A DNA stretch of 64,000 nt. Origin: Adiantum capillus-veneris (Eukaryota > Streptophyta > Polypodiopsida > Polypodiales > Pteridaceae). The position numbers were made by a program, and so were the translations under genes. The DNA is taken from assembly GCA_014529385.2 (NCBI GenBank), contig CM043965.1, positions 16,492,912 through 16,556,911 on the forward strand, given 5' to 3'. This document shows positions 21,143-32,338 of the stretch, piece after piece (position 1 is the first letter of the stretch; the number at the start of each line of letters is the position of its first letter). The notes under the pieces were generated by a model. It did no database searches. It was not told the DNA's origin and saw only the letters and a list, made by a program, of their open reading frames with translations.

Positions 21143-21351
21143 ACCAAGAGGATTTGTACACACAATTAATCCCAATCACTAGACAAAATATATATATTAT
21201 GATAAGCACAAAACTACAATTCCAAAGAACAATTCGTAGCCTATTTGGTCAGCCAAGATTGAATGCCATTAACTCATCTATTAACCCTTTCATATTACCC
21301 ATGATATGATATGACCATAGCCTTGATGTTTTCATCTTTGTGTTGTTTTGA
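21139..21351 (+). pseudogene. Micro-ORF B in the 3' LTR, one in-frame stop
   Basis: Nearly identical to 17719-17931 but with CGA changed to TGA at 21307-21309, which removes the last 14 residues. This is a C-to-T change at a CpG, typical post-insertion decay. Confidence 0.75.
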
Positions 21352-21555
21352 CACTCTCTTTTGTGTTCTTTCTTTGTGTGTGTGAGTGCAAGAGAGAAAG
21401 AGTGGGGTTTCTTTGATTGGACTTCCTTCCAAACCCTAGTCTTCATGGCATCTATGGTTTAACTCCTTCATATAGTTTTTTTTTTTGAGTTCTCTCACAA
21501 ACTCTCACAGCCATAAGCTCGGTGCTTTTCCGGCAAGACCGCAAATTTCTCGTCA

Positions 21556-22357
21556 GCGTAGAGGTGCATACACAAGGATGTGTATATGAGAGCGTGAGTG
21601 CTAGAGCTTGACTGCGTCCTCGTTTACAAAAGAGAAGGCCTCCTTTTATAGACCAAGAGAGTGATTAGGAAAGAGATTATGAGCAAGAAGAGTTCTTACA
21701 AAGTAACCTCAGTTAGAGGCATTCCCCCAATGAGAGAGCTCTATGTGCCCTGCTTATTGACCAATTTCTTCCTAATTGCCTTCATCATGGTGAGCTTCGT
21801 CTCCAAATCCAGCAAAAATGGAGAGAAACCTATAAAAAATTATGTGTGTGGAGTTGAATAATGATGACTTCTTTCCATGTGCACAGATGAGGTCCACCAT
21901 TTTTGCTATATCTCCCAAGTCGTAGCTTAAAAAATTATAAATAAATTAGGGGTAGAAAGATCAGCTCAACCCCTACAACTTTTTTGTTAAAAACTTTTTC
22001 CAAATTGGAATGAAAAAAATAGAGAAAATCCCACAAAAATATGTGTCCATTTTTTCCCTTGCAGAAGTCTTCCCGGTGGTCCCCTCTTGACTCCATGTGC
22101 AAGCCTTGTGTGCACAAGTGAGTTATGCTTGAATTTAATAATATTTTGTTAACTCCAACTCCGTAATGCATAAGATTCTCCTCCCTTTCACTATTAACTT
22201 TTATTCTTCACCTGTAGTGACCGTTAGGTAGAATCAACATCTAGTGTTTTTTCCGTAGGGTTTGTTCCTACGTCTCCTTACTTCCAAGATCCAAATGTGT
22301 CAAAACCATAGCTCTTTACAAAACAAATACATAGATTTTTGTGATTTTCATGGAACA
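21556..22357 (-). mobile_element. Minus-strand LTR piece, relative of 9917-12435
   Basis: Read on the minus strand, the LTR starts TGTTCCATG at 22357 and is cut at 21556 by the long-LTR element. The reverse complement of 21840-22357 aligns with 9917-10047 joined to 12046-12440. A TATAAAAGG box is read on the minus strand at about 21638-21646. The plus-strand ORF at 21661-21861 inside it has no recognisable product. Confidence 0.65.
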
Positions 22358-22440
22358 GGTCCCTCCTCCTCCGCAAAGCCTTGAAGCCTTGCCATCAAGT
22401 ACATACCAAGAGAGGTGGACCAAAATTTTAAAAGCAACCC
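22358..22440 (-). mobile_element. Polypurine tract and interior stub of the same minus-strand element
   Basis: On the minus strand the purine tract GGAGGAGGAGGGACC precedes the LTR at 22357. Homology to 9830-9916 stops near 22440, where the element is truncated. Confidence 0.55.
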
Positions 22441-23714
22441 TCACCACCAAGCCAATAAGTATCTCCCACCTATCCCAGTCTTGTCCACCAACACCATGGA
22501 TTTCACTTGGAATGATAATATGTGTGATTAAACATACATGTCAATGTGTTAGAGCTTGAAGCGTTTTATAGATAGTTTATAAGGGGAGATTAAGCACACA
22601 AAATGTGATTATTCCCACCACAAGCATACACAACAACACAGACTCAAATTGAAGAGATGTTTAGGGACCCTAATCACATTCAATTTTAGACTTAAAGGCT
22701 TTTATGGAAAGCATTATAGGAGATTAAACACACATATTGATGCACAAGTTTGGAGCTTTTGTGTACAAGTTCAGACCAAGAAAAAAGTTATCACAAAGCG
22801 TATGCAAACTGAAAGTGCAATTAGCACATAAACCTCAATCCCTTGGTCCAATTGAGAGAGAAAATAATCTCAAATTGGAGAGTTTAAAAGCTCAATTGAA
22901 AGGAGGTATGAGGGATTTTTGTACACACAATTGATTGATTGAGATTGGGCGTCCAATTTTGCAATGCAATCAAACAGAAGTGCAAAAAAAATAAATCCAA
23001 ATTAAACTAATGTTTGAGTTAAGAGAATCAAGATAGTAACACTAATCAAACATCAATCACAATGCAAGTATAAAAAATATTGAATTCCCTCTTTCTAACC
23101 AATAAGTATGGGTAGTGGCACTAGACAGTACATATCTCATTATTGATGGGCTTCAAAATAATCGCACCATGTAGCTTATGCAATGCAAAAGAATTTGAAT
23201 TAGGAATTGCACTTGCTAAGAGGAGATGAAAATGCATTCTAGCAGATGTAATGATAGAGAGAAGGATCTAATGTGTGATTAGGAAGTGCTCATCATGTTG
23301 TGGCTCTGATACCAATTGATATAGTTCATGGTGAATACCAAAGAGGCATTCACATCTCAATACATGCAATTAAGAGTAGCACAAAATTAATATAAAAAGA
23401 GTGTTGATGCACAAAGTAGACTTAGATAGATCTAAATAAATTGCAAAAGGTGGAAAACATGCACATCACATTAGGTGGCATAATATGTGCCCTTACACAT
23501 CATACACTTTCCACATAGGATGGTTTACTATTTTGTATGAAAATCACATTGGTTTGCACATATGGCTTATAAATAGGCAAACACATGTAAAGGAAATTTC
23601 ACATAGATGTGAGGTGAAATAAGGTCCACACCACAAAAAATCTTACACTTTCATCATATCATCAATCTCAATCTAATGTAGAAACCACCTTGAGGTTTTT
23701 TAACTTACCATACG
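22441..23714. other. Unassigned AT-rich stretch with a possible minus-strand primer site
   Basis: No credible ORF. GGCTCTGATACCAATTG at about 23300-23316 is the reverse complement of a TGGTATCAGAGC primer site, so a decayed minus-strand LTR may run rightward from about 23313. TATAAATAG occurs near 23570. I could not find a partner LTR. Confidence 0.35.
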
Positions 23715-25480
23715 TTGAAAGGGCATGGGGCTCAAATCCATGAAGACTCTACTGAGGAATATGTGATAAGGATTGATGACCATGATATTGTGTTCAAGAA
23801 AGAATCTAAAACCAAGAAACATGGGAACACATACATAGATCAAAAGGAGACTAGATATATGAATATGGAAAACCTAAAAAATGTGGATATTTGGGGAAAT
23901 GATCATAGTATCATAGGATTCATACAAAATATATCATTGGACAACCTCCTCCTTTGGGACTTGATGGGTATATTTTAGAAAAATCATGAGTCATGTAGAG
24001 AAGAAAGATAGACAATGAGAACATAGGGCTATACTATTCGGATAATGAAGAATCAACTATATGTATATGGGCTGCAAACTCTAAACCCAATACACTCTAA
24101 GAGAGCAAGATAGTCTATGCCTTCAAATATGAGGAGCCTCCTATTTTGCCATAATACAAAAGTTTTGAGACAAGTACACCAACCACTTCCATGTGATGTT
24201 TGAGTTGGGCATTGGTCAGGAGAACATTGATGATACTACCTACAATGGATACTCTATGGAACATTGGATCCAAGCAAGAAAAATGTAGATCCCCAATAAA
24301 GTCAATAGTCATTTGAAAGTATGAACAATGAAAGGGGATCTACACAAAATCAATTGAGATTGGAAGAGAGTGGGGATTTTATCTCAACATCTTGGATAAA
24401 TGGAGAAAACAACAATTTCATCTCAAAGTTTTGGATGAATGGAGAAAACAACAACTCCAATCAAAATCGACAAGGTGACTAATAGACCAATAGAGGGTCA
24501 CAAGAGTCACAACTACAAAATATGGTGTTCCAAGACTTGAAATTTAAGAGTGTAGTTCCTCTAAGAGCTCAAGTGGACCATGCAAGGAGTAGACCAACTA
24601 AATTTTACAAATGGATGAAGAAGTAGAGTGGAAATGAATATCCATATGATCATTTGGCCAGCTTTAACAAAGTAATGTGGGATGAGTGGATATATAAGAT
24701 ACACACTCAATATAAGGGTTTTGGAATGTGGGATGAGTGGATATATAAGATCCACACTCAATATAAGGGTTTTGGAATGACCCTTGAAGGAAAGGCTCTG
24801 ACTTGGTTTCATATTTTGTGAACAAGGAGTGTTGTAGGCCTGTAGACCCTTGCTTGGAGATTTATAGCATCTCTCTTAAAGACTAGAATTAATTTTAACA
24901 TAGTAACATAGACTTATAGCTTTAAACAAAATCAAGGTGAGACCATACAAGACTATCCTAGCCAATGAGACAATTCATGGCAAGATGCCATGAGCTTAAA
25001 ATTCCAAAGCAGAGAGGCTAGTACCTTCATTTTTAGAAGAACTCCTAAACAAAAAACTCCATGTGATTTTATGTATTATGAAACATGCCCCAATAGAATC
25101 ATGTTAATGTGATAGGCTTGGGTGATAATTGTGAAATCTATAGTGGAGAAAAGATTGTGAGTGACACAAAGAGTGATAGGATGACAGCTCTCGTACCCAT
25201 AGAATCTGGTCTTGTGGTAGAACTTCCTATGGTTTTTAATGAACACAAGTGAAAGAGGGTAAATTGGATGATCACAAGTTTGCAAAGACAATCGCCGTTG
25301 AGAGTAGTGGGACAAGGATCACCTATGGGGCAAAAAATGTGCTAGCCAAGGCAACCACAAAGGTGTTTTTTTGAGTTTAAATGTAAATTTAAGGGGGATC
25401 AACAAGACTAGAATTCATATAAGAATAAATGGTAAACATATTAATTACTCAATGCAAGAGAGAGAGAGAGTGTGTGAGAG
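23715..25480 (+). pseudogene. Decayed gag-like region, copy 1
   Basis: From about 24350 the plus strand carries gag-capsid-like phrases in shifting frames (NEYPYDHLASFNKV, then GFGMTLEGKALTWF, then FKQNQGETIQDY). These match the order seen in gypsy capsids: a hydrophobic start, a G-x-A-x-x-WF motif and a GE-T-x-x-Y motif. Stops are frequent. A 59-bp segment is tandemly duplicated at about 24660-24780 (GTGGGATGAGTGGATATATA twice). It ends in a GA-rich run at 25457-25491. A parallel copy lies at 26260-27480. Confidence 0.55.
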
Positions 25481-25491
25481 AGAGAGAGAGT

Positions 25492-26259
25492 AGACTCAAA
25501 TGATAACTTGATTAGAAATGAACTAACAACATTGGAAGTGTGTACAAATGAGTGGCTACTTAAATAGTAGAAGCATATGGCTAGGTGCACCTCTCAAAGG
25601 TCAAGGGGAAACTCCCAAAGAGCAAGGGTGGTTTCATAGAATGTGGAAAGCTAGGGTGATTGGGAATGGGGTTTGGACTCTTCTGCAACTCACCATGCCA
25701 TGTGTGCTAGGACATGTGTCCTCATGTGCTCACAAAATTAGTAGAATCATGAGTGTACAAGAGGTCATGCCCATAGATTTTGAGAGGTCTAGGCCAAAGG
25801 CCATAATCCCAACAATCCTCTCCTTTGATTTTGGACTATACTGCAGTAAGCTGGATCAAGAATCAAAATGCCACATAGGCTAGTAGTCACATGGCTGAAG
25901 CAGTCAAACAAACTGGGGGTAGCCACACAGACTAAAAATAGGTCTCAATGTTGATATGGTGTCACACTAACAAAAGAATCCTTTCCTCAAATAAATAAGG
26001 TGGAAGACCATCCATCTCTATAGTACATCAGTCAAGTTGTAATAGTGATCAGGGGTGGCACAGACATGGAGACAATTCTCCTCCACTTGATCTTTGTCTT
26101 TGTCTTTTTCCTTTGCAAAGTTTAATTTTCCTTTATCTGTGCCACTACTATTGTAAATGTGACACTTGTCGCTGGTAGACTAATGATGCATCTGCTATAG
26201 AACTTGTTCTTACATGGAAGGTTTAGAGGTACTTACAACCAAGCCATCGAGTTACAACT
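25492..26259. other. Spacer between the two gag copies
   Basis: No credible coding sequence. It separates two direct copies of the same gag-like region, so it may hold LTR sequence, but no TG...CA boundary stood out. Confidence 0.3.
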
Positions 26260-27477
<1,218 letters not shown>

Positions 27478-27620
27478 TTTTTCAATTGGGTGCTCAAATA
27501 AACTCTTTCTATGTGAGAATACTCCCAAACATAGAACTTTTTGACATGATTTTATAGCTATTTATGTAAAAGGCTATTGTAAGTGTGCAAATTTATGTTC
27601 AACAAAGAATTTTTTGGATA

Positions 27621-28572
27621 AATTTTGTTGTCTGGCAGAAGGCAATACCACCGTCACATTGTTTAAATTGTATACCCAAGTAATGATGCAACAAACCCAA
27701 ATCTTTCATCTTGAAAGTAACATTCAAATCAGCCTTAAATTCAACAATATGTCTCTCATTTGTTCCAATGATCAGCAAATCATCCACATAGAGAACGACA
27801 ATGAAAAATACATCACCCTCACACTTTACATACAATGTGCTTTCTGTTGGACTGTTATAAAATCCTTGTTTGACCAAATGAGTGTCAGACTTCTCATACC
27901 AAGCATGAAGAGATTGCTTCAACCCATACAAAGATTTCTTACATTTTCACATTTTATCATCTTGTCTTTTCTTGAGAAAACCACGAGGCTGTGCTACATA
28001 AACTTCCTCAAATATGTCACCATTCAAGAAAGCAGTAACAATGTCTGACTGATGCACATCCCAACCAAAATGAGATGCCAATGCACATAGAAAATGCACA
28101 ATAGTCATACAAAAAGTGGGAGAAAAAGCCTCTTCATAATCTATACCTTTTTATGTCTCATAACCCTTTGCAACGAGTTGAGCCTTATAGCAATCAATCG
28201 CACCATCCGGCTTGCATTTCAACTTGTAAACCCACTTCATATCAATGGCCTTTTTGCCAAGAGTCAAATCACATAAAGTCCATGTGTCATTTTCTATAAA
28301 TGCATCATATTCAGATTGCATGGTAGCCATCCAAATTTTTGAATTTTGTGCTTCATCAAAAGATAGAGGTTCCTCAACATCACATAAGCTAGATACAGCC
28401 AAATCATATTAATCTGATGCATAAGATGCATGGCAAGAACTTGAATGAGTATGACTCGACAAAGGTGCATCCAATTTACTGTCGCACAAAGTATGCACCA
28501 GCCATTTAAGCATACCTTTAGCTTGCTCATTTTCAACCCTTTCCTCATCAAGTACATCATGTACATCTACGT
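27621..28572 (-). pseudogene. Copia element, minus strand: RT and integrase C-terminal part
   Basis: On the minus strand this reads as RT with MYGLKQSLHAW and the intact catalytic box YVDD (in ORF 27931-27599). Upstream are an LCDLTLGKKAI stretch and KxVAKGYET (28402-28151), then the integrase C-terminal linker (28570-28409). The segments are in different frames. It stops abruptly at about 27621, so RNase H and the 3' LTR are missing. At 28572 it is interrupted by a later element and resumes at 34230. Sequence is close to the 46-kb element. Confidence 0.85.
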
Positions 28573-29716
28573 TGTCACAAGTTTTTTGGAGCAAGGGATT
28601 GTGCATATGTACATATCCATGCATGGTGCATCGAATAAAGGTTTGCCCATTTTCCATAGTCAGGTGGTTACGTGGGGCCCACGCGTGTACATGTAGGACA
28701 GGGTGTACATAGTGCAGCGATTTTCACTATTATCAGTACCAGTGTGTTTTTTCTACAATAAGGAGGAGTTGATAGCCCGTAAAACTTCTCGAGGAAGCTA
28801 TCCGCGGGCCGACAACATGAGGTAAGCAGGTGCGTCAGATGGCATCGAGTGGCGTCAGGAGGCCGAACGGGGTCAATATTTGCACGTGGATGAATACGGA
28901 CACAAAGTGGTGTTTTCTTGTGAGAGTTATGCAGAAAGTTCATCATTAGGACCACTTTTTGGGGCCACTTCACATGGTCATGAGACGCATTATTGAAAAG
29001 AAATGAGTGCCAGGTGTGCGCATGGATGCAGCAGGGTGACAACTATGCATTACGAGGTCAGTTTTTGGCCTGTTCGGGGTCCGTTTGAGGTCATCTAAAA
29101 GGCCAAGGGTGCCCAACTAAAAAAGCCAAGTGTAGGAACTGAAAAAATAGAGAGAAGACCAGAAAAAACGTGGAGAAGAGAGGAGGAACAGCCGCAACTG
29201 TTTTTTTGCTCATTTTGGAGCTTGTTTTGGCCGTAAACTGCTCATCCGAGGTCGGATTTGAGCACTTTGACATTGTAGACTGGGGTTTGGGCCGTTCCGG
29301 ACGCGATGGTGCTGTCCATTTTGCCAAATTCTTCCCTCTTTTTCTGATGTTTTGGCTATGTAAGTTTCTCCTATGAGCGAAGCTTCTGCTCCAATTTGTC
29401 ATTGTATCTGGTATCTTTTATCCATATTGTGTGAGCTATTTGCCCCATTGGTGTTGGCCCAAGCTCATTTGTATCTAATTATCAGAATTTATCCTCTTTT
29501 GAGCTGAGTTTTTTGGGTGTGTGTGTGTGTGTGTGTGTGTCTCTGTGGAGTGGGCAAGTGGATAGTCTCTCTCCTCTCACTCCAGAGGTGTGTTCCCTGT
29601 CTCGGCCAGGTGTGTTGTGTAAGCCGAGTGGTGCCCCATAGTGTGTGTGTGTATCTTCCCAAGAGTGTGTGTCAGGTCGTTATAGAGGCGCTGTGTGTGT
29701 TTTCATCCCGCTCACA
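28573..29716 (+). mobile_element. 5' LTR (1144 bp) of a gag-protease-only element
   Basis: Starts TGTCACAAG and ends CCGCTCACA. It is nearly identical to 33087-34229, with about 16 substitutions by eye, roughly 1.4 percent. It contains a GT microsatellite (29518-29540). ORFs on both strands inside it are non-coding by context. The left flank ACGT (28569-28572) pairs with ATGT on the right as a 4-bp target duplication with one CpG change. Confidence 0.9.
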
Positions 29717-30414
29717 TTCTTTTGGCGTCCCCACGGAGGATCTTCTTCGAGTACCTTCTGCTTCAAGCTTCGAGATTCGGGATTACAGGTTACAGGTTAC
29801 AGGTTACAGGGACAGGTACAGGTACAAGTGATTCACACAGGTACAGGTAGCTGGAGTACAGTGATATACTATAGCAGTGGTGTGACTTGCAGTTGTTGTG
29901 GGTATGCATCATTTGGCGCCTGTTTGAGCGCATTGTCTGCTGGATTGTACGTTACTTGTGGAAACTACCATTGTACGCATTTGTGGAGCCATACTTGGTT
30001 GTATTTGGCAGTCCCAACCATTTCTGAGCCTTGACTATACGCGATTTGCATTAGCCTTCGTGTGAGGGTCGATAGCGTGAGGTTTTTATTGAGCTGGGGG
30101 ATTCTCAAATGTAGAGATCCTTTCGGTGATACAGGTAGCTGGAGCACCCTTTTTGTGACCTCGCCATAGGCTATGTACTAGTGAGTCCTACTTGATGATC
30201 GGGTTCTATTGTTGATAGTTTATGCATACATATACAGTCTATATTTTGGGTACCTACTGCTCTATTTCTGGGGAAACTCTGCCAAAAATTTTCCAAGTTA
30301 TGATGGCTGGTTTTTTGGTCTTTTGAGCCATTTATGCTGTTATGTTGCTAAAATTTTGGCAAAATCAGAGGTTAAGTCAGGTGTGCCTTCTTGGGAGCTT
30401 CATGGTTGGCTTTA
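29717..30414 (+). other. Leader between LTR and micro-ORF A
   Basis: Just after the LTR, TTTTGGCGTCCCCACGG is a plausible TGG-starting primer site (tRNA not identified). TTACAGG is tandemly repeated about four times near 29786-29810, followed by TACAGG units. No other feature was found. Confidence 0.5.
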
Positions 30415-30633
30415 ATGGATGATCAAAATGGCCCTCAATTCACTCCATTTCATTTAACTCAAAGAATCTAGATAAATGTTCATGTGTCCAGGAAGATTTA
30501 TTTCCAGCAGCGCATAGTCTTTATGTTCGGGCCAAGAAGATTACGAGAGATCTTGGAATGTCCTTTGCCTGTTGTAATTCCGATGATCAACTATGAAAAC
30601 TCATTTGATGTGCATGTGTTTGTCCTTATCTAA
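30415..30633 (+). pseudogene. Micro-ORF A in the leader, one in-frame stop
   Basis: Starts MDDQNGPQFTPF, meets TAG at 30469-30471 where a Gln codon is likely ancestral, then continues INVHVSRKIYFQQRIVFMFG to a natural end at FDVHVFVLI (TAA at 30631). The core matches the copy at 20924 with mostly silent differences. It ends 102 bp upstream of the gag ATG at 30736. No B ORF follows. In this family A lies between LTR and gag, whereas in the 16104 element it lies inside the LTR; in both it is upstream of the first large ORF on the transcript. Confidence 0.65.
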
Positions 30634-30735
30634 AGTTGAGCTCCATTGAAGTTTCTGGGGATTGGGTAGTCAAAAGTTTTGGTTTCTTGCACGTGTGTTC
30701 AAAGGGGTTCTCAAAGCATTGTAACTTGGGTAGCC

Positions 30736-31575
30736 ATGGCTTTCTCTTATCCGGAGTTTCATGGAAGAAGTGATGAAGATGTGGAAGAATTTTTGGAAAA
30801 GATGGAGGTTGCCTGCATTAGCAACCAGATTCATGACCCTGCGCAGATGTTACGCCTTCTCCAAATTTGTTTGAAGAGTGATGCACGAGTTTGGTTTAAA
30901 GCATTTGAAGAGGAGTTGCGTGTGGCTGATCCACCTGTAAGGTTGAGTTGGGACAATCTACGACATGGGCTGGAAGTGGAGTTTGTGAAGATAGAAGTTC
31001 CTGACAAAGTGTGGCAAGAAGTACATGCTTTGGTGCAAAAGGAAGGTGAGCCAGTAGATGCGTACATACGTAAGTTTTCATTGGCATGGGAGCGAATGTG
31101 TAAGGCCTTAGCACCACAGGTACCCCCGCCTGACATGATGAAGAAGGACAGGTTCTTAGCTGGTCTTTGGGAGAATATACGTTGGAGAGTGGAGCTAAAG
31201 AAGCCTAGGACATATGAGGATGCACTAGAGGTAGCAAGGAACAAAGAGTGGAAGCTGAGGAAAATGAGCCAGCTAGGAGTAGAGTCTTTGCCAATGAGGT
31301 CTGAATTTCAGCCTATAGAGTCTTTACAAGGTCTCATGTCAATGGTTCATCATGAACCAGTGGTTCCTGTTACTACTCAGGTTATGCCAGCAGTGGTCAC
31401 TACATTGGTGCAAGATGATGGGCTAAGGCAAGACATGAGGCAAGTGGTAGATTTAATGAAGAATCTCAGCCTAAACATGCTAGGTCAAGTGGGAAATAAT
31501 CGAGGTCGAGGGAGGTTTGCAAATCAGCCAGGAGGTGAAGAAAGGCCTAAATGGTGTTGGACAAAGCAATGGTAG
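30736..31575 (+). CDS. gag: Gag capsid of the gag-protease element
   Basis: Start chosen at 30736 (MAFSYPEFHGR) rather than 30679 because related gags begin with a short hydrophobic F-x-G segment. About 280 codons. The order fits a plant Ty3/gypsy retrotransposon gag domain: EFLEKMEVACISN, then MLRLLQICLKSDARVWF, then a FVKIEVPDKVWQEVHALVQK-type stretch, then VDAYIRKFSLAWERM, then DRFLAGLWENIRWRVE and YEDALEVARNKEWKL. The capsid would assemble the particle that packages element RNA. The frame closes at 31575 and the zinc knuckle continues in the +1 frame from the overlapping ORF. Homologous capsids are at 60438-61010 (plus) and 40700-41480 (minus). Confidence 0.85.
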   Translation: MAFSYPEFHGRSDEDVEEFLEKMEVACISNQIHDPAQMLRLLQICLKSDARVWFKAFEEELRVADPPVRLSWDNLRHGLEVEFVKIEVPDKVWQEVHALVQKEGEPVDAYIRKFSLAWERMCKALAPQVPPPDMMKKDRFLAGLWENIRWRVELKKPRTYEDALEVARNKEWKLRKMSQLGVESLPMRSEFQPIESLQGLMSMVHHEPVVPVTTQVMPAVVTTLVQDDGLRQDMRQVVDLMKNLSLNMLGQVGNNRGRGRFANQPGGEERPKWCWTKQW

Positions 31576-32338
31576 GTTTTGGAGGCAGACGCCCACATGT
31601 TATAATTGTGGAGAGTTGGGTCACATCAGCCCGCAATGTGATAAGCCACCAAGGATGGGGGGAGACATGTATCCATTGCCAAGACAGGTGCTAACTAGGT
31701 CAAATGATTATGGCATCGAAATTAAGGGAGATGAAGGAACCAGTGGACTGACCCAGGAGGAAAAGGGAAAGACAAAAGTGCTAAGTGTAGTCACCTTGGA
31801 GAAGGCATCAAAGCTAGAGGATACATTAGTGATGCCTATTGGGAAGAGGACCACAGAGGATAAGGAACGAAGAAGTGCCCCAGGTCCTAGTAAGAAGAAA
31901 GGAAAGAGCCATGAAGGCGAGGATGTCAAGGCCAAGAGGAAAAGGAGAGCTCGTCGAAAGTTTCATGTTTCAAATTTTCCACTAGGGGATGGGCAATTAA
32001 GCTATGACTTGAAGGAGGATCTGACGAGAAGGAAGGCAGATGTTACTTTTGGGCAACTTATAGAGATGGTGCCTAAGCTAAAGCGACAGTGGAAGAGGAT
32101 GGTTAACCCAATGGAGAAAGAGCCAGAGAGAGGTTTAGTAAAGGTGTTGGCAATGGATGAGCTACCAGACATTTGTCCAATAGTAGATGTGTGGCATAAA
32201 AGGAAAAATTTGGGACAAGGTTATGTGGATGGCGGAGCCCAAATATGCGTCATAACACACTCATGCATGAGAAGATGGGTCTCACAGTGGCTGGGGTGTC
32301 AGGTTTTTGGATCAGATTGGCAAACCATCAGAAAGTAA
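31517..32338 (+). CDS. Zinc knuckle and protease start, overlapping frame
   Basis: It overlaps the capsid ORF by 59 bp in the +1 frame. A CCHC zinc knuckle CYNCGELGHISPQC (CX2CX4HX4C) lies at 31598-31639. A long basic linker with KKKGK and KAKRKRRARR follows. The aspartic protease active site YVDGGAQICVI is at 32222-32254 (D at 32228; DGGA in place of DS/TGA, a variant used by many plant gypsy elements). After HSCM the protease continues in the frame of the next ORF. The overlap may be a programmed shift or decay; no clear slippery site was seen. Confidence 0.75.
   Translation: MQISQEVKKGLNGVGQSNGRFWRQTPTCYNCGELGHISPQCDKPPRMGGDMYPLPRQVLTRSNDYGIEIKGDEGTSGLTQEEKGKTKVLSVVTLEKASKLEDTLVMPIGKRTTEDKERRSAPGPSKKKGKSHEGEDVKAKRKRRARRKFHVSNFPLGDGQLSYDLKEDLTRRKADVTFGQLIEMVPKLKRQWKRMVNPMEKEPERGLVKVLAMDELPDICPIVDVWHKRKNLGQGYVDGGAQICVITHSCMRRWVSQWLGCQVFGSDWQTIRK

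Larger units (their letters stand above)
19526..21555 (+). mobile_element. 3' LTR (2030 bp) of the long-LTR element
   Basis: Collinear with 16104-18134, with TATAAAAG at 20348-20355. The terminal TG of the partner is AG here (AGTCGTGC), and the end is CTCGTCA. It contains the better-preserved micro-ORF A and a B broken by one stop. Confidence 0.85.

Noticed and set aside
16100-21559. GCGC/GCGT as a target duplication of the long-LTR element
   Set aside because: The flanks come from unrelated sequences (satellite on the left, another LTR on the right), so the match may be chance or the element may be recombinant.
23300-23316. A complete minus-strand copia element starting here
   Set aside because: Only the primer-site complement is visible; no gag, pol or paired LTR could be linked to it.
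28668-29402. ORFs of 103-129 codons in the LTRs at 28573 and 33087
   Set aside because: They lie in LTR sequence on either strand, are not kept in frame between the LTR copies in all cases, and match no family.
29783-29815. TTACAGG repeats as telomere-like sequence
   Set aside because: Only about four units, not the plant TTTAGGG repeat, and located in a retroelement leader.
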